From Mesostigma viride (Eukaryota; Streptophyta; Mesostigmatophyceae; Mesostigmatales; Mesostigmataceae): a stretch of 64,000 nucleotides of DNA. Of this stretch, positions 40,557 to 51,044 are shown in pieces (position 1 is the stretch's first letter; every line of letters starts with the position of its first letter). A model generated the notes under the pieces. The model did not search any database. It worked only from the letters and a program-made list of their open reading frames with translations, and was not told the origin of the DNA. Location of the stretch: assembly GCA_009746045.1 (NCBI GenBank), contig RPFO01001264.1, forward strand, positions 62,001 to 126,000, in the 5' to 3' direction. Made by a program: the position numbers and the translations under genes.

Positions 40557-41937
40557 ATTAATTAATTAATTAATTAATTAATTAATTAATTAGACTCGTG
40601 CTCCCGTTGGGGAGTAACGGAGCATTAACCCCGATGGATGGATGGGTGGGTGCAAACAGTCCTACCGGTCTAATCTATCTACATCAGCTACCTACAACAT
40701 CTATCTAAACAACATCACTAGCTACAACATCTATCTAAACAACAGCACGCTACCCTAGGGGAGCTGTCTGGCGTGCCTCCCGCGGGTTTGCACACGCGGG
40801 CGCTTCCCTGCACAGGGGGGGGCTCGTTGTCCTCTACTGATGACCTGGGCCCACTTGGCCTTGTCCATCATCTTTTTCCTAATATCACGGAGAGGGCTAT
40901 GCCCCCCATGTCCTCGTCTAGCTGTTCTTTGAAAGTGCGGGCGCCTTGCGGCCTCTAACATCATGGGGCCCGGCCCACGTCAGGAGGTGGCGGCCAGGCT
41001 GGGCTGGTCGCAGTCCCGCGCGGGGGCCGGCCACGTGAGGTGTCTACTGACCTGCCGGTTGGTGCGAGCTAGCTAGGTGCCCGGCTACGAGCTGCAGGCG
41101 CCCGGCGCTGCTTGATGGTGCTGGTGATATATGGCATGCCAAGGTACAGGTCCTCACCGGCTGCGGACGTGCGCAGCATATCCTACTCTGAAAATGGATC
41201 TCAGCATGTTGGTGACCGCGCCGTCTAGCTTGCGGGCCAGGTCGGCGGTAAGGGTCCATGTCTCGGCCCCGATACGTGAAAACAGGAAGGACGATCGAGG
41301 ACCTTGAACAGGTCCTGTTTCTCGATCTTGCCCAGGGGCTTGCGCCATAGGGCCCGGTATTGGCGTAACGCACGTGCCAGGCTTGAGGGAGATGCGGTGC
41401 ATGGTCCGGCACATCGGCCTCGCAGATGCATGGGGAGCAGGCTGCCCAGCAGCTTGACACGGTCCCGATACAGGACTCGAGAGCCGTCAAGGAGAAAGAG
41501 GTCGGGCGGTGAGTGGGTGAGCCCAATCGCCAGAGCCTCGGTCTTCTTGCTGACCTCAAGCCCCACTGCACGGGCCTCGATAGCCAGGCAGTCAAGCCAC
41601 GTCTGCCCGTCATGCCCAGTGTCCTCGAAGAGGGTGGTGTCGTCGGCGTAGATGATGTTGGCCATGCCAGCAGCGCTCCGCCATGCCAGCGGCGCTCCGC
41701 CATGCCAGGGGTGGTTAGCAACCTCAGTGCACCCCTGGTTTCCTACCCACGATGCGGGCAAATCGCTTGCGCGCCTGAATCATTACGTATTCGACCACAA
41801 TAATGGACAGGTAGGGGGACAGCACGCAGCCCTGGCCACACACCCTTCTGTATGTAAAGGGCATGCAGTACGTGGCGTGGTCCTGTACTGAGAAGTGCGC
41901 ACCGAAGTGGTGGACCCTTCATACAGGTTGCGGATGT
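40557..41937 (-). mobile_element. 5'-truncated LINE (non-LTR retrotransposon) with decayed reverse transcriptase
   Basis: On the minus strand the copy ends in a (TTAAT)n tail at 40557-40594 and a 3' untranslated region with TCCCGTTGGGGAGT. It begins at about 41937 inside the reverse-transcriptase gene. An approximate 10-12-bp target duplication (CGAGCTACCA / CGAGCTATACCA) flanks it. Tail, 5' truncation and target duplication fit target-primed reverse transcription. Confidence 0.75.
41050..41930 (-). pseudogene. Non-LTR reverse transcriptase fragment
   Basis: Reading on the minus strand, VCGQGCVLSPYLSIIVVEYV (about 41800-41860) is the QG..LSP motif. NIIYADDTTLFEDTGHDGQT (about 41655-41600) carries the YADD polymerase motif. 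GLEVSKKTEALAIG, a LGSLLP motif and the C-terminal KLDGAVTNMLRSIF stretch follow. Several frameshifts separate these pieces. A short tandem duplication (GCCATGCCAGCRGCGCTCC) lies just upstream of the YADD codons. The copy cannot make a working enzyme. Confidence 0.8.
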
Positions 41938-42014
41938 CGAGCTATACCATGGTCCGGATTCTCCTGATTTCTGGCCTAGCTGCACTTGCGCCGGTACGTT
42001 GTCTCCTTGATAGG

Positions 42015-42620
42015 TGCATAAGCTTCCATGCCGGCCGGCTTGCATGACTCGGCACACGTTACTACGTACATGAAGTGTGCACAACTGGAAGGGGGGCCTT
42101 CTTGCTCGATCGATCAGCTGGCATGCAGGGACTCCATAACCTACACGCCATGGAAAGTGGCTGACGGCGGTATGGCTGACGGCGGAGTTCAGATCTTTTG
42201 CGTCTGAGCCCCAAATTCGGTCAGACCACTTGCATTCGATGTGCTTTTTTGAGACGCACACGCCAGAATAATCGCCGGTTACGTCTGAAACGCAGTATTG
42301 CCAAAGTTACGCACGTGACAAGCACTTATGACGACCCCGAAAGCAAAAAGGGGTTTGGAAAAGGAGCTTTCAGGCTCCCAGCCCAACCCACTCGCCCATC
42401 GCCCTTGCCCAGCCGCCTGGGCTCGCAAAACCATCGCCAGCAAACCCATCCATCCCCAAGCGCCTCGCCCGAGCCCAAGAAACCCTGGCACGAATTAACA
42501 CAAACGGCGAAAGTACCTATCAGATTACGACTGCTTTTCTTTCAGCGACTGCATGGCTGCAATTGACCAACGACGAATGCGTCGAAATTGCAGGAACGCA
42601 AGCTCCATGGCCACAGCGCC
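42015..42620. other. Unannotated stretch between transposable elements
   Basis: There is no recognisable repeat boundary and no convincing gene. A plus-strand open frame (42198-42566) lacks any motif I recognise, and the region could be the remnant of another element or host sequence. Confidence 0.3.
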
Positions 42621-42624
42621 CATA

Positions 42625-43231
42625 TTGAATTGAATTGTAACATAACTCCGTTGGGAGTATATGTAGCACATAGCCCTTGAGAGGGGGCATATGGCCTATC
42701 ATACATCCTAAGCTACTTCCTGCAAGGGTGGGGATGTAAAGGACCCTTGCTCTAGGTGCACCAGGGCACTTGCATCCCCATGATCTTCAAGCTATGCCCA
42801 GCGAAGGGGGAGCCTGTCATGGGGGGGAAGATCAGCATAGCTATACAAAGAATACAGATCAGATCAGGGGGGGGGGAAGATCAGAATACAAAGAAGCTAG
42901 GGCATGGCGTCTCAGCAGAGAGTTACTCCCTGCATAGGCACAACAGAACTAAATAAAGCTAGGCATCATCTGGGGTGTGGCTCATCATAGGCACACATGC
43001 ACATGATTAAGTAAAGCGCGTGGCTTAGCTGGGATAGTGCCTCTAGGAGGCGTACATGTACATGGCCACGGTCTATCTATTCTACACTACTACTGCTATA
43101 TTCCCCTAAGCTGGGGCGTCTGGAGTCGCTGGGGCCGCGGGGGGGGGGGGTCGCCTGCCAGGGCTTATGGCCGACGTAGATGGCCGCCCCCTTCCAGTAC
43201 ACCGGCTGTCCCGCCTTGGTCTGCCGGAGCT
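42625..43231 (-). mobile_element. ORF1-type element, 3' half (continues at 51045)
   Basis: The (GAATT)n tail near 42628 and the 3' untranslated region are nearly identical to 38290-38760. A short coding stretch (QTKAGQPVYWKGAAIYVGHK, minus strand) stops abruptly at 43231 in CTGCCGGAGCT. The next base of the element, GGAGGTAGGTCGG, is found only at 51048. The uninterrupted junction exists in the copy at 38850. Confidence 0.85.
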
Positions 43232-43352
43232 CCCCAGGCACACCTGGATTTGTACTACAGCACAAGTACAAATTGATTTTTTTCAACTTTGTTATTTTGT
43301 ACCTCTCTTAGGTCCAAAGGTAGGAGGTAAGTGTCTCATCATGTTTTGACAC

Positions 43353-43705
43353 CGTTGCACCGTTGCACCGTTGCACCGTTGCACCGTTGCACCATAAAAC
43401 TACCATTTTATGATTTTGTATGGTGTCATGAGGTAACATAACGTCCAATACTAATGTTATAATGTCCACAAGCACTGCCTAAAGTGGGGTGCCACTGTGC
43501 CACCGTTGCACCGTTGCACCGTTGCACCGTTGCACCATAAAACTACCATTTTATGATTTTGTATGGTGTCACGAGGTAACATAACGTCCAATACTAATGT
43601 TATATTGCCCACAAGCACTGCCCAACGTGGGATGCCACTGTGCCACCGTGCCACCGTGCCACCGTGCCACCGTGCCACCGTGCCACCGTGCCACCGTGTG
43701 CTTGA
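43353..43705. repeat. Subterminal ACCGTTGC and CACCGTGC arrays, left end
   Basis: Short tandem units (GTTGCACC, later GTGCCACC) lie in three clusters, separated by two copies of a ~150-bp segment containing CATAAAACTACCATTTTATG. The same motif in the opposite orientation (GGTGCAAC, GGTGGCAC) clusters near the right end of the element. Confidence 0.9.
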
Positions 43706-43919
43706 CACACACATTAATCCGAAAACCCATTTTCTTCCCCTGGAAATTATTTGGAGAAGGAATAATGGTCAGTTTGACCTCAAATTTGGCACCAAGGTTC
43801 CTTATCAGATATCTTATGATGCCATGTGGTCAAAAAAAATTTTGGGAGTCGGCAGCATGGTAACATGGTGACATTTGCTAGCAAAGAATACCGTATTTTC
43901 AGCACTTTCTGGCATGTAC

Positions 43920-45140
43920 GCATATATAAAGACTCCAAATGAACTCAGTTGGGCCTGGGACTTTGCACATGTTCTAAACACATCCCATGCAGCATGCCCA
44001 CAAAGTTGCAGGCTGGTTGGATGACAAATAGGTGACAAATGCTAGCATAAATACCCCCAAAATGCAGTTTTTCATGGTTTTTCAAGGGTTTTATCACACA
44101 TATGCATACATAATGACTCCAAATGAACTCAGTTGGGCCTGGGACTTTGCACATGTTCTAAACACATCCCATGCAGCATGCCCACAAAGTTGCAGGCTGG
44201 TTGGATGACAAATAGGTGACTGATGGTAGCATAAATACCCCCAAAATGCAGTTTTTCATGGTTTTTCAAGGGTTTTATCACACATATGCATACATAATGA
44301 CTCCAAATGAACTCAGTTGGGCCTGGGACTTTGCACATGCTCTAAACACATCCCATGCAGCATGCCTACAAAGTTGCAGGCTGGTTGGATGACAAATAGG
44401 TGACAAATGCTAGCATAAATACCCCAAGAATGCAGTTTTTCATGGTTTTTCAAGGGTTTTATCACACATATGCATACATAATGACACCAATAGAGCTCAG
44501 TTGGAGCTGGAACTTTGCACATGTTCTAAACACATCCCATGCAGCATGCCCACAAAGTTTCAGGCTGGTTGGATGACATAGGTGACAAATGCTAGCATAA
44601 ATACCCCCAAATGCAGTTTTTCATGGTTTTTCAAGGGTTTTATCACACATATGCATACATAATGACTCCAAATGAACTCAGTTGGAGCTGGGACTTTGCA
44701 CATGTTCTAAACACATCCCATGCAGCATGCCCACAAAGTTGCAGGCTGGTTGGATGACAAATAGGTGACAAATGCTAGCATAAATACCCCAAGAATGCAG
44801 TTTTTCTTGGTTTTCCAAGGGTTTTATCACACATATGCATACATAATGACACCAATAGAGCTCAGTTGGAGCTGGAACTTTGCACATGTTCTAAACACAT
44901 CCCATGCAGCATGCCCACAAAGTTGCAGGCTGGTTGGATGACAAAATGGTGACTGATGGTAGCGAACCCCCCCCCAAATGCAGTTTTTCTTGGTTTTCCA
45001 AGGTTTCCAACACATGGGTGCCTATATCAATGAACTCAGTCAAGCCTAGAAATTTGCACAGCTCATAAAAACATCTATGTTAACTGCCCACAAGAAATTC
45101 AGACTGTTTGCATGACAAATAGGTGACAGATGCTAGCAAA
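43920..45140. repeat. 184-bp tandem array, six to seven copies
   Basis: The unit GACTCCAAATGAACTCAGTT… starts at 43931, 44115, 44299, 44483, 44664 and 44848, with a diverged copy near 45024. Spacing is 184 bp except one step of 181 bp. Minus-strand open frames of about 69 codons recur once per unit and are repeat artefacts. A related array in opposite orientation lies at 49130-49710. Confidence 0.95.
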
Positions 45141-45378
45141 CATAGCACAAAAATGGCAGTTCCTAGTAATTGTTTTTCGTGGGTTTCATCCCATAGTTGA
45201 ATGTCAACCATTCCAGTTTGGGATATATAGTCAGGTTCCCAACAACACATCTAGATGATATATTATGTGATATTGCAGGAAGGCAGACTTAGGGGCACAC
45301 GCCCATGATACAACGTCAACATGTACATCAACAACACACACGTAACTTAGCTAATCATCATAATAAAAAGCACACCTT

Positions 45379-45575
45379 CCCCACCCACCCACCCACCCAC
45401 CCACCCACCCACCCACCCACCCACCCACCCACCCACCCACCCACCCACCCACCCACCCACCCACCCACCCACCCACCCACCCACCCACCCACCCACCCAC
45501 CCACCCACCCACCCACCCACCCACCCACCCATATAACCACGCACGCACGCACGCACGCACGCACGCACGGACGGA

Positions 45576-45667
<92 letters not shown>

Positions 45668-45745
45668 CCCACGCACGCACGCAGTCATGCCCTCCCTTCC
45701 TCCCTTCCTCCCTCCCTCCCTCCCTCCCTCCCTCCCTCCCTCCCC
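45379..45745. repeat. (CCCA)n, (CGCA)n and (CCCT)n microsatellites
   Basis: About 150 bp of CCCA repeat, then about 145 bp of CGCA repeat, then a short CCCT tract follow each other within the 7.8-kb element. All frames stay open across parts of it without meaning. Confidence 0.97.
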
Positions 45746-47075
45746 ACCACACCATCCAAGGCTGCCTGCCTCCTGTGTGTCTTCCAGGTCCAGACCAGCC
45801 TGACCTGGTAGTGTCGTCAGCTTGCGAGCGTTCCCACGTGCCTACCTATGTGGCTGGCAACATGCGTAAACCCATTCATGCATGCGTGCATGCACGCATG
45901 CGACCATATTTGAACATATCTGTCCAGGCCTGCCAAAACATGACCATGCAAAGATACACGCAAACTAGCGTACCAGCGGCAAGCATGTGTGCAAATATAA
46001 ACGGCTGTTCGCCTGCCCCTCTGCCTGCACTTCATCCTGCCTGTCAGTATGTCTGCCGACACAGGATGCAGGAGGGAGGCCGCCTTCCACAGGCTAATCC
46101 CACCAAGGAAATGAAATAAAGCGCATGAAAGCAAAGCAACCAACAGCAAGAGGCAAAAGGTTACATAGATGAATGCCACATGCAAGACGTATGGACAACA
46201 TGACAGTCAAGGCGCCATAATACCCTGAGCATCCATAACATTGACGCAGTCAGGTGCGGCAATTTATCAATGCAGGTGTTTGCGGCCGTCGAATCCACGG
46301 CAGCGGTGCCAGACGGAAGGACAGCACACATCCTAGGTCCCGCAAAGAATTTCTTCAGCGGCCACCGACAGCACCGGAAAATAAAATTCCAGCAAGAAAC
46401 GCAACAAATAATAACAAACCCTGACTAGACCTCCATTTTCAACCACCCTATCACCCTAAACCAGAACTGCGGCTCACCAGATGCTCCGGAGGTCAAGCAG
46501 TATCCAGTTTTCACTTACGCACGTTTCCGCAGTATTCTCACGGCATTCCCATCGGCAGCTACCTCGGTCCGCCCCAAAAATGCTGTACGATGGAGCCCAT
46601 GGATGTATCCCGCATTCGACGCCTTTTTGAAGTGATCGCGTCACGTAGGCAGCTGTAGGCACACGATTCACACGATTCCGGATAGCCCAGTTTTTCATTC
46701 TTTGATCATCGCAATCGGTCGCTATATGCATGACTCCAACCTCAGCGTGGAGCGATGCAGACTGAGAAATGTAGCAATTATACACATAAGCACGAGATTT
46801 TTTCACAGATTTCTTTCTGAAACGATTGTTTTCGCAGCAAGAATGGGAAATGCCGTCTCCATAGCTCCACGAGCTGACGACCTCGCCATCATACTAATGA
46901 AGTGAGTTGCATGTACTAATTACTCGCGTCGTTAGTGCTTTCGGATCGGATTTGGTCGGGTACGAATTGTCACTAATCAGTATCACCAGATTTCTCGGGT
47001 AAACCGTACTAATGAACCGAAAATTGTCGCTAATTGAGGTGCCGAAATCACTAAGGAAGTGAGCTGACCCTGTAA
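45746..47075. other. Central part of the 7.8-kb element, no recognised gene
   Basis: I see no transposase motif or repeated structure here. A minus-strand frame of 110 codons at 46474-46806 is the longest and is unrecognised. If the element ever encoded a protein, this is where remains would be expected. Confidence 0.35.
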
Positions 47076-47568
47076 AGACCAAATGGTGGTGGCACGGAGT
47101 ACAAAATTAATGGTGGTGGCACGCCGCCATTGTTGTTGTTGTTGTTGTGTCCCACGCCGCACACAGGTGGAGTACAATTTGGTGGTGGCACGGTGTGCCG
47201 GTGCAACGGTGCAACGGTGCAACGGTGCAACGGTGCAACGGCCAGTGATTGGCCCGTTGCTGATTTTCTGATATGCAGCCTAGTAAAAATTGGCCGCAAA
47301 TCTTGTGCCCACGTGCGACCGGACGAATTTGCGGCCAATTTTTATTAGGCTGCATGTCAGCAAATCAGCAACGGGCCAATCACTGGCCGTTGCACCGTTG
47401 CACCGTTGCACCGTTGCACCGTTGCACCGTTGCACCGTTGCACCGGCACACCGTGCCACCACCAAATTGTACTCCACCGGTGTGCGGCGTGGGACACAAC
47501 AACAACAACAACAATGGCGGCGTGCCACCACCATTAATTTTATACTCCGTGCCACCACCATTTGGTCT
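47076..47568. repeat. 493-bp near-perfect palindrome (foldback element)
   Basis: The left arm begins AGACCAAATGGTGGTGGCAC and the right arm ends with its complement, GTGCCACCACCATTTGGTCT. The arms are about 230 bp each and meet around 47310-47340 near a short spacer. Each arm carries a (GTT)n/(AAC)n run and a GTTGCACC cluster like that of the host element's ends. No coding content. Confidence 0.9.
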
Positions 47569-48540
47569 TCACATGTAGGGGATATCGGACAGCACCAGCG
47601 CTGTGTATTTTGTTTACTCATGTCGTGTGCTCAACCAGCCATCCTTTATTTCCCTATGATGCATGTTTGCGGAATTCTGGCAACCTGCCATGTGGCACAT
47701 GGCCAAACTCCTCAATGTCAGGGGTGCGAGGGGTTGTTTGTCAAGAGGATAGACACACGCACATGCTCAACAACTCTTGCTCCAATGCCACTGCCACTAA
47801 CCCAGAAACTCGGGCACAACCACGCACGATCGCTAAGCTGCTAGCCAGAATCGCAGTCCTCGCCAAAGTGAGGGATGGGGCACCAGCTAGTTAGGCAGTC
47901 TGGTGGCTGAGGACGAGCAGGAGTTGAATGACATTTCTGAAGCAAGTAGTCACGGATGGCTTGGAGAAACATGGTGAAGCATGCAAGGGCGTGCATCTCA
48001 TGCTGACAAGGGCCAGAGCAAGAGCATGAGCACAAGGCACGTGCCTGTGAAGAGGCCATTGGCCTTGCACTATCTGTTGAAGACAACTGCGGTATGGTGG
48101 CCAAGCGGCTCACCGGGGTTGTGCAGTGGCTTCTTCATGCTAGGTATGATGGCGGCCAAGTGCAGTCCTTTGGTGGCACATTTCAAGCCGGCAACCTCGA
48201 GGTAGCAACTGAGCAGTGTATGAGCTGTCTGGCTATGCACCACAGCGCTGGCTGAGGAGATCTAGTCCAACTTGGAAGCTGCATCGCCAGCAACGTGAAC
48301 CCCTATAACAGAGACAGGGACATGGGGACATCCATGGTGATGCAGAGGACCATGTGTGGCAACCTTAGTCAGGCGGGCCGGTTGCCAAGGGATGTGCTGC
48401 TACCGAATCAAGGCGCACAAAACACATCGCAGCCATGCCGACCGCCAAGATGCCTGGCATGATTAGATTACTACATTGCCAAGCTGAGTTTGCGACTACC
48501 GTGCATGCTGTGGGTTTGAACTGATCATGCTAGCGAACGT
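47569..48540. other. Unrecognised segment of the 7.8-kb element
   Basis: No motif, repeat family or gene is recognised. Short open frames on both strands lack support. Confidence 0.3.
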
Positions 48541-48544
48541 GACA

Positions 48545-48898
48545 GCTGGCAGTTCTTATCAAAGAGACAACCAGCGCAGGCCAGAAATCGGGAGAATCCG
48601 GACCATGGTAGCTCGAGCCTGCCGTTATCTTTTCCGCGTTTTCGAGTCGTTCAGGATGATGAAGATGAATGGTGATGGAAATGTGTATCCTTGTGCATTG
48701 AAATTATGGCTGGCTTACGTGTGGAGCGACTAGATGACCTAGACGGTGGGGCCGGAAACAGCATGCTTGATCAGGGCGTGTGTTTCTAGCCTAGCTGGCC
48801 GGGAGTGTCTAGTGGTGAGCACCATTGCTGCGATCGCTCTCCCACCATTTACGAGGAAATACCCGCAAATGGAAAACCACTGAAAAGGTCTAGCTAGT
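48545..48898 (-). repeat. Interspersed ~350-bp repeat, inverted copy
   Basis: This segment is nearly the exact reverse complement of 52775-53120 (landmarks CGATCGCTCTCCCACCATTT and AACAGCATGCTTGATCAGGG). Partial copies are at about 6110-6290, 7365-7635 and 40430-42014. It is a family of unknown type. Confidence 0.85.
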
Positions 48899-49129
48899 TC
48901 TTATGTCTAGTTCTTATGTCTAACAAGCCCCTACTTGAAAATTGCCTGAGCATGGCCACATGCACATATATACAGCCATGTCTAGCCACTGTTCATATTC
49001 ATATATCTTTGTCTATGTGTCACAAAAGTTGTGTTATATTATCTGTGCAAGGTCTGAACAGTTAGCAACACAGTTGGTGGGAGTTGGCCATACCGTTACA
49101 AAAGAACTTTGTCATCCAAGGTTGAGTGA

Positions 49130-49710
49130 TTAGCTGGAAACTGGCAGGTGTTGCATGGACCAGTGAACCCAATGACACTTGATGGACCTGAATTAAGTTT
49201 TGTGCAATGTCTGAAATGATGATGATTAACATGCGCGCTTGTTTTCAGCCTCAACTGAGCACACCTGGCATGGGAAACTGCACTTGGAAATGTGGCGGAA
49301 ATGCAAAAATCGCACATTTTTTCTCACATTTGGTAGCGAGCTGTCAATGAATGAAGTACAACGGACCTGAATTTTTGTGCAATGTCTACAATAATGATAT
49401 TTAATATGCTTGCAAGTTTCCAGCCCCAACTGAGCACATCTTGTATGAAAACTGTCATGAAATGTGTCTAAAAAACGCGAAAAACGCACATTTTTGCTAG
49501 CATTTGGTGGCATTTTGTTACCAAATACAGTACGATGGACCTGATTTTTTGTGCCATGTCTACATTTATGATGTGCAATGTGATTGCAAATTTCCAGCCT
49601 CGACTGAACACACCTTCTATGGAAACTGCAATGAGATGTGGTGAAACAGTGCGTTTTTGCTAGCATTTGGTGGCAGTTTGTCACCAAATGAGGTCAGATG
49701 ACCATGGGAC
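49130..49710. repeat. ~175-bp tandem array, three copies, inverted relative of the 184-bp array
   Basis: GGACCTGAATT… recurs at 49184, 49363, 49537 and in part at 49707. The unit core (TGCAAGTTTCCAGCCCCAAC) resembles the reverse complement of the left array core (TGCAAAGTCCCAGGCCCAAC). The two arrays therefore form an inverted pair inside the element. Confidence 0.75.
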
Positions 49711-49999
49711 CTGGTGCACAGTTGGTAGACATGAGCATTAGCCTACCTGCAAATAGCCAGGCCAGGAGCTCTTTATTTGCATACTAAGTGGTATTTGTTT
49801 ATATTAAAATCTGGAAAGTTGCTAAAAATAGACATGCCAAAAATAGACCAACGGATGTCGGAAAATTCTGGAAAGTCAAATTCCTTCTACTGGTGTCCTG
49901 GACATGCTGCCTACCAATATCTAGCATGTTTGGACTCAATTTGCTCCATGTAGGGCTTATAAGGGCATTTTTTGGCACTTTCATACCGTTGTGGAGGTG

Positions 50000-50932
50000 G
50001 CACGGTGGCACGGTGGCATGGTGGCTCCATGGATAACAATTGCATGTGCAAAGCTAGGTGTGTTCTGATCAGGCACTCCGCAAAGGTGAAAACCATTTGC
50101 GTTCAGTGCCGGGCCGCGGAAAACGCGGAAAAACGGAAAGGTGTGTGTTTATATGCAATTTGAGGTGCAACGGTGTGCACAACGGTGCCACGGTGCCACG
50201 GTGCCACGGTGGCACGGTGGCACGGTGGCACGGTGGCACGGTGGCACGATGCCACGATGCAACGGTGTCATGAGCATGTCTAGGTAACCCTTGCATGACC
50301 CAAATGTTACCCTTGATAAATCCCAATGGATAACCATTGTATGTGCAAATATGTGTACGTGTTTATATGCAACTTTTGAGGTGGCACAGTGGCACGGTGG
50401 CACGCTGGCACGATGCCACGGTGCCATGGTGTCATGAGCATCTAGGTAACCCTTGCATGACCCATCCACCTACATAAAACCCATGGATAACAATTGCATG
50501 TGCAAAGGTGTGTGTTTATATGCAATTTGAGGTGCAACGGTGCAACGGTGCAACGGTGCAACGGTGCCACGGTGCCACGGTGGCACGTGGCACGATGCCA
50601 CGATGCAACGGTGTCATGAGCATGTCTAGGTAACCCTTGCATGACCCATTACCCTTGATAAATCCCAATGGATAACCATTGTATGTGCAAAGGTGTGTGT
50701 TTATATGCAATTTGAGGTGCAACGGTGCAACGGTGCAACGGTGCAACGGTGCAACGGCGCCACGGTGGCACGGTGTCATGAGCATCTAGGTAACCCTTGC
50801 ATGACCCATCCACCTACATAAATCCCATGGATAACAATTGCATGTGCAAAGGTGTGTGCATATATGCAATTTGAGGTGCAACGGTGCAACGGTGCAACGG
50901 TGCAACGGTGCAACGGTGCCACGGCCGCCGCC
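50000..50932. repeat. Right subterminal repeats: ~190-bp units with GGTGCAAC / GGTGGCAC clusters
   Basis: Several copies of a unit contain TGGATAACAATTGCATGTGC, then TTTATATGCAATTTGAGGTG, a cluster of 8-bp GCAACGGT or GGCACGGT repeats, then CATGAGCATCTAGGTAACCC. The SINE-body sequence at 50058-50147 (like 6725-6808) is embedded at the left. Confidence 0.85.
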
Positions 50933-51044
50933 GAACTTTTTTTTCCTCAAAGACTTTAGTTGAAACTTTAAATGCATGAAAATGCAACTTTCAAAACTGA
51001 AGTACAATTTGAAAAATGTAGTACAATTCCAGGTGTGCATGGGG

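Larger units (their letters stand above)
40430..42014 (+). repeat. Interspersed ~350-bp repeat, interrupted by a LINE insertion
   Basis: The pieces 40430-40556 and 41937-42014 together resemble a continuous stretch of the repeat found intact at 52775-53120 (…GGCTCGAGCTACCATGGTCC…). The junction falls inside GAGCTACCA. The LINE sits between, flanked by CGAGCTACCA on the left and CGAGCTATACCA on the right. The repeat encodes nothing recognisable. Confidence 0.7.
43232..51044. mobile_element. 7.8-kb DNA element with 28-bp terminal inverted repeats and GCT target duplication
   Basis: The left end is CCCCAGGCACACCTGGATTT, then GTACTACA. The right end, reverse-complemented, is CCCCATGCACACCTGGAATT, then GTACTACA: two mismatches in 28. 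The flanking 3-bp GCT is duplicated. Taking out 43232-51044 plus one GCT rejoins an ORF1-type element exactly as in the copy at 38.85 kb. Inside are subterminal short repeats (ACCGTTGC left, GCAACGGT right), a 184-bp array on the left and a related array on the right, microsatellites, a large palindrome and other repeats. I find no transposase, so it is probably non-autonomous. A 3-bp duplication with subterminal repeats recalls CACTA elements, but the ends are not CACTA. Confidence 0.8.

Noticed and set aside
42198-42566. 122-codon plus-strand open frame
   Set aside because: It shows no recognisable domain and lies between transposable elements; probably chance.
43945-44887. Recurrent ~69-codon minus-strand proteins starting MCKVP
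   Set aside because: One per 184-bp repeat unit, with no independent coding evidence. They are repeat shadows.
43920-45140. CRISPR-like regularly spaced repeat
   Set aside because: The units are contiguous tandem repeats without unique spacers, in a eukaryotic transposon.
45305-45811. Open frames of Pro/Thr, Ala/Arg and Val/Gly repeats
   Set aside because: They come from the CCCA and CGCA microsatellites.
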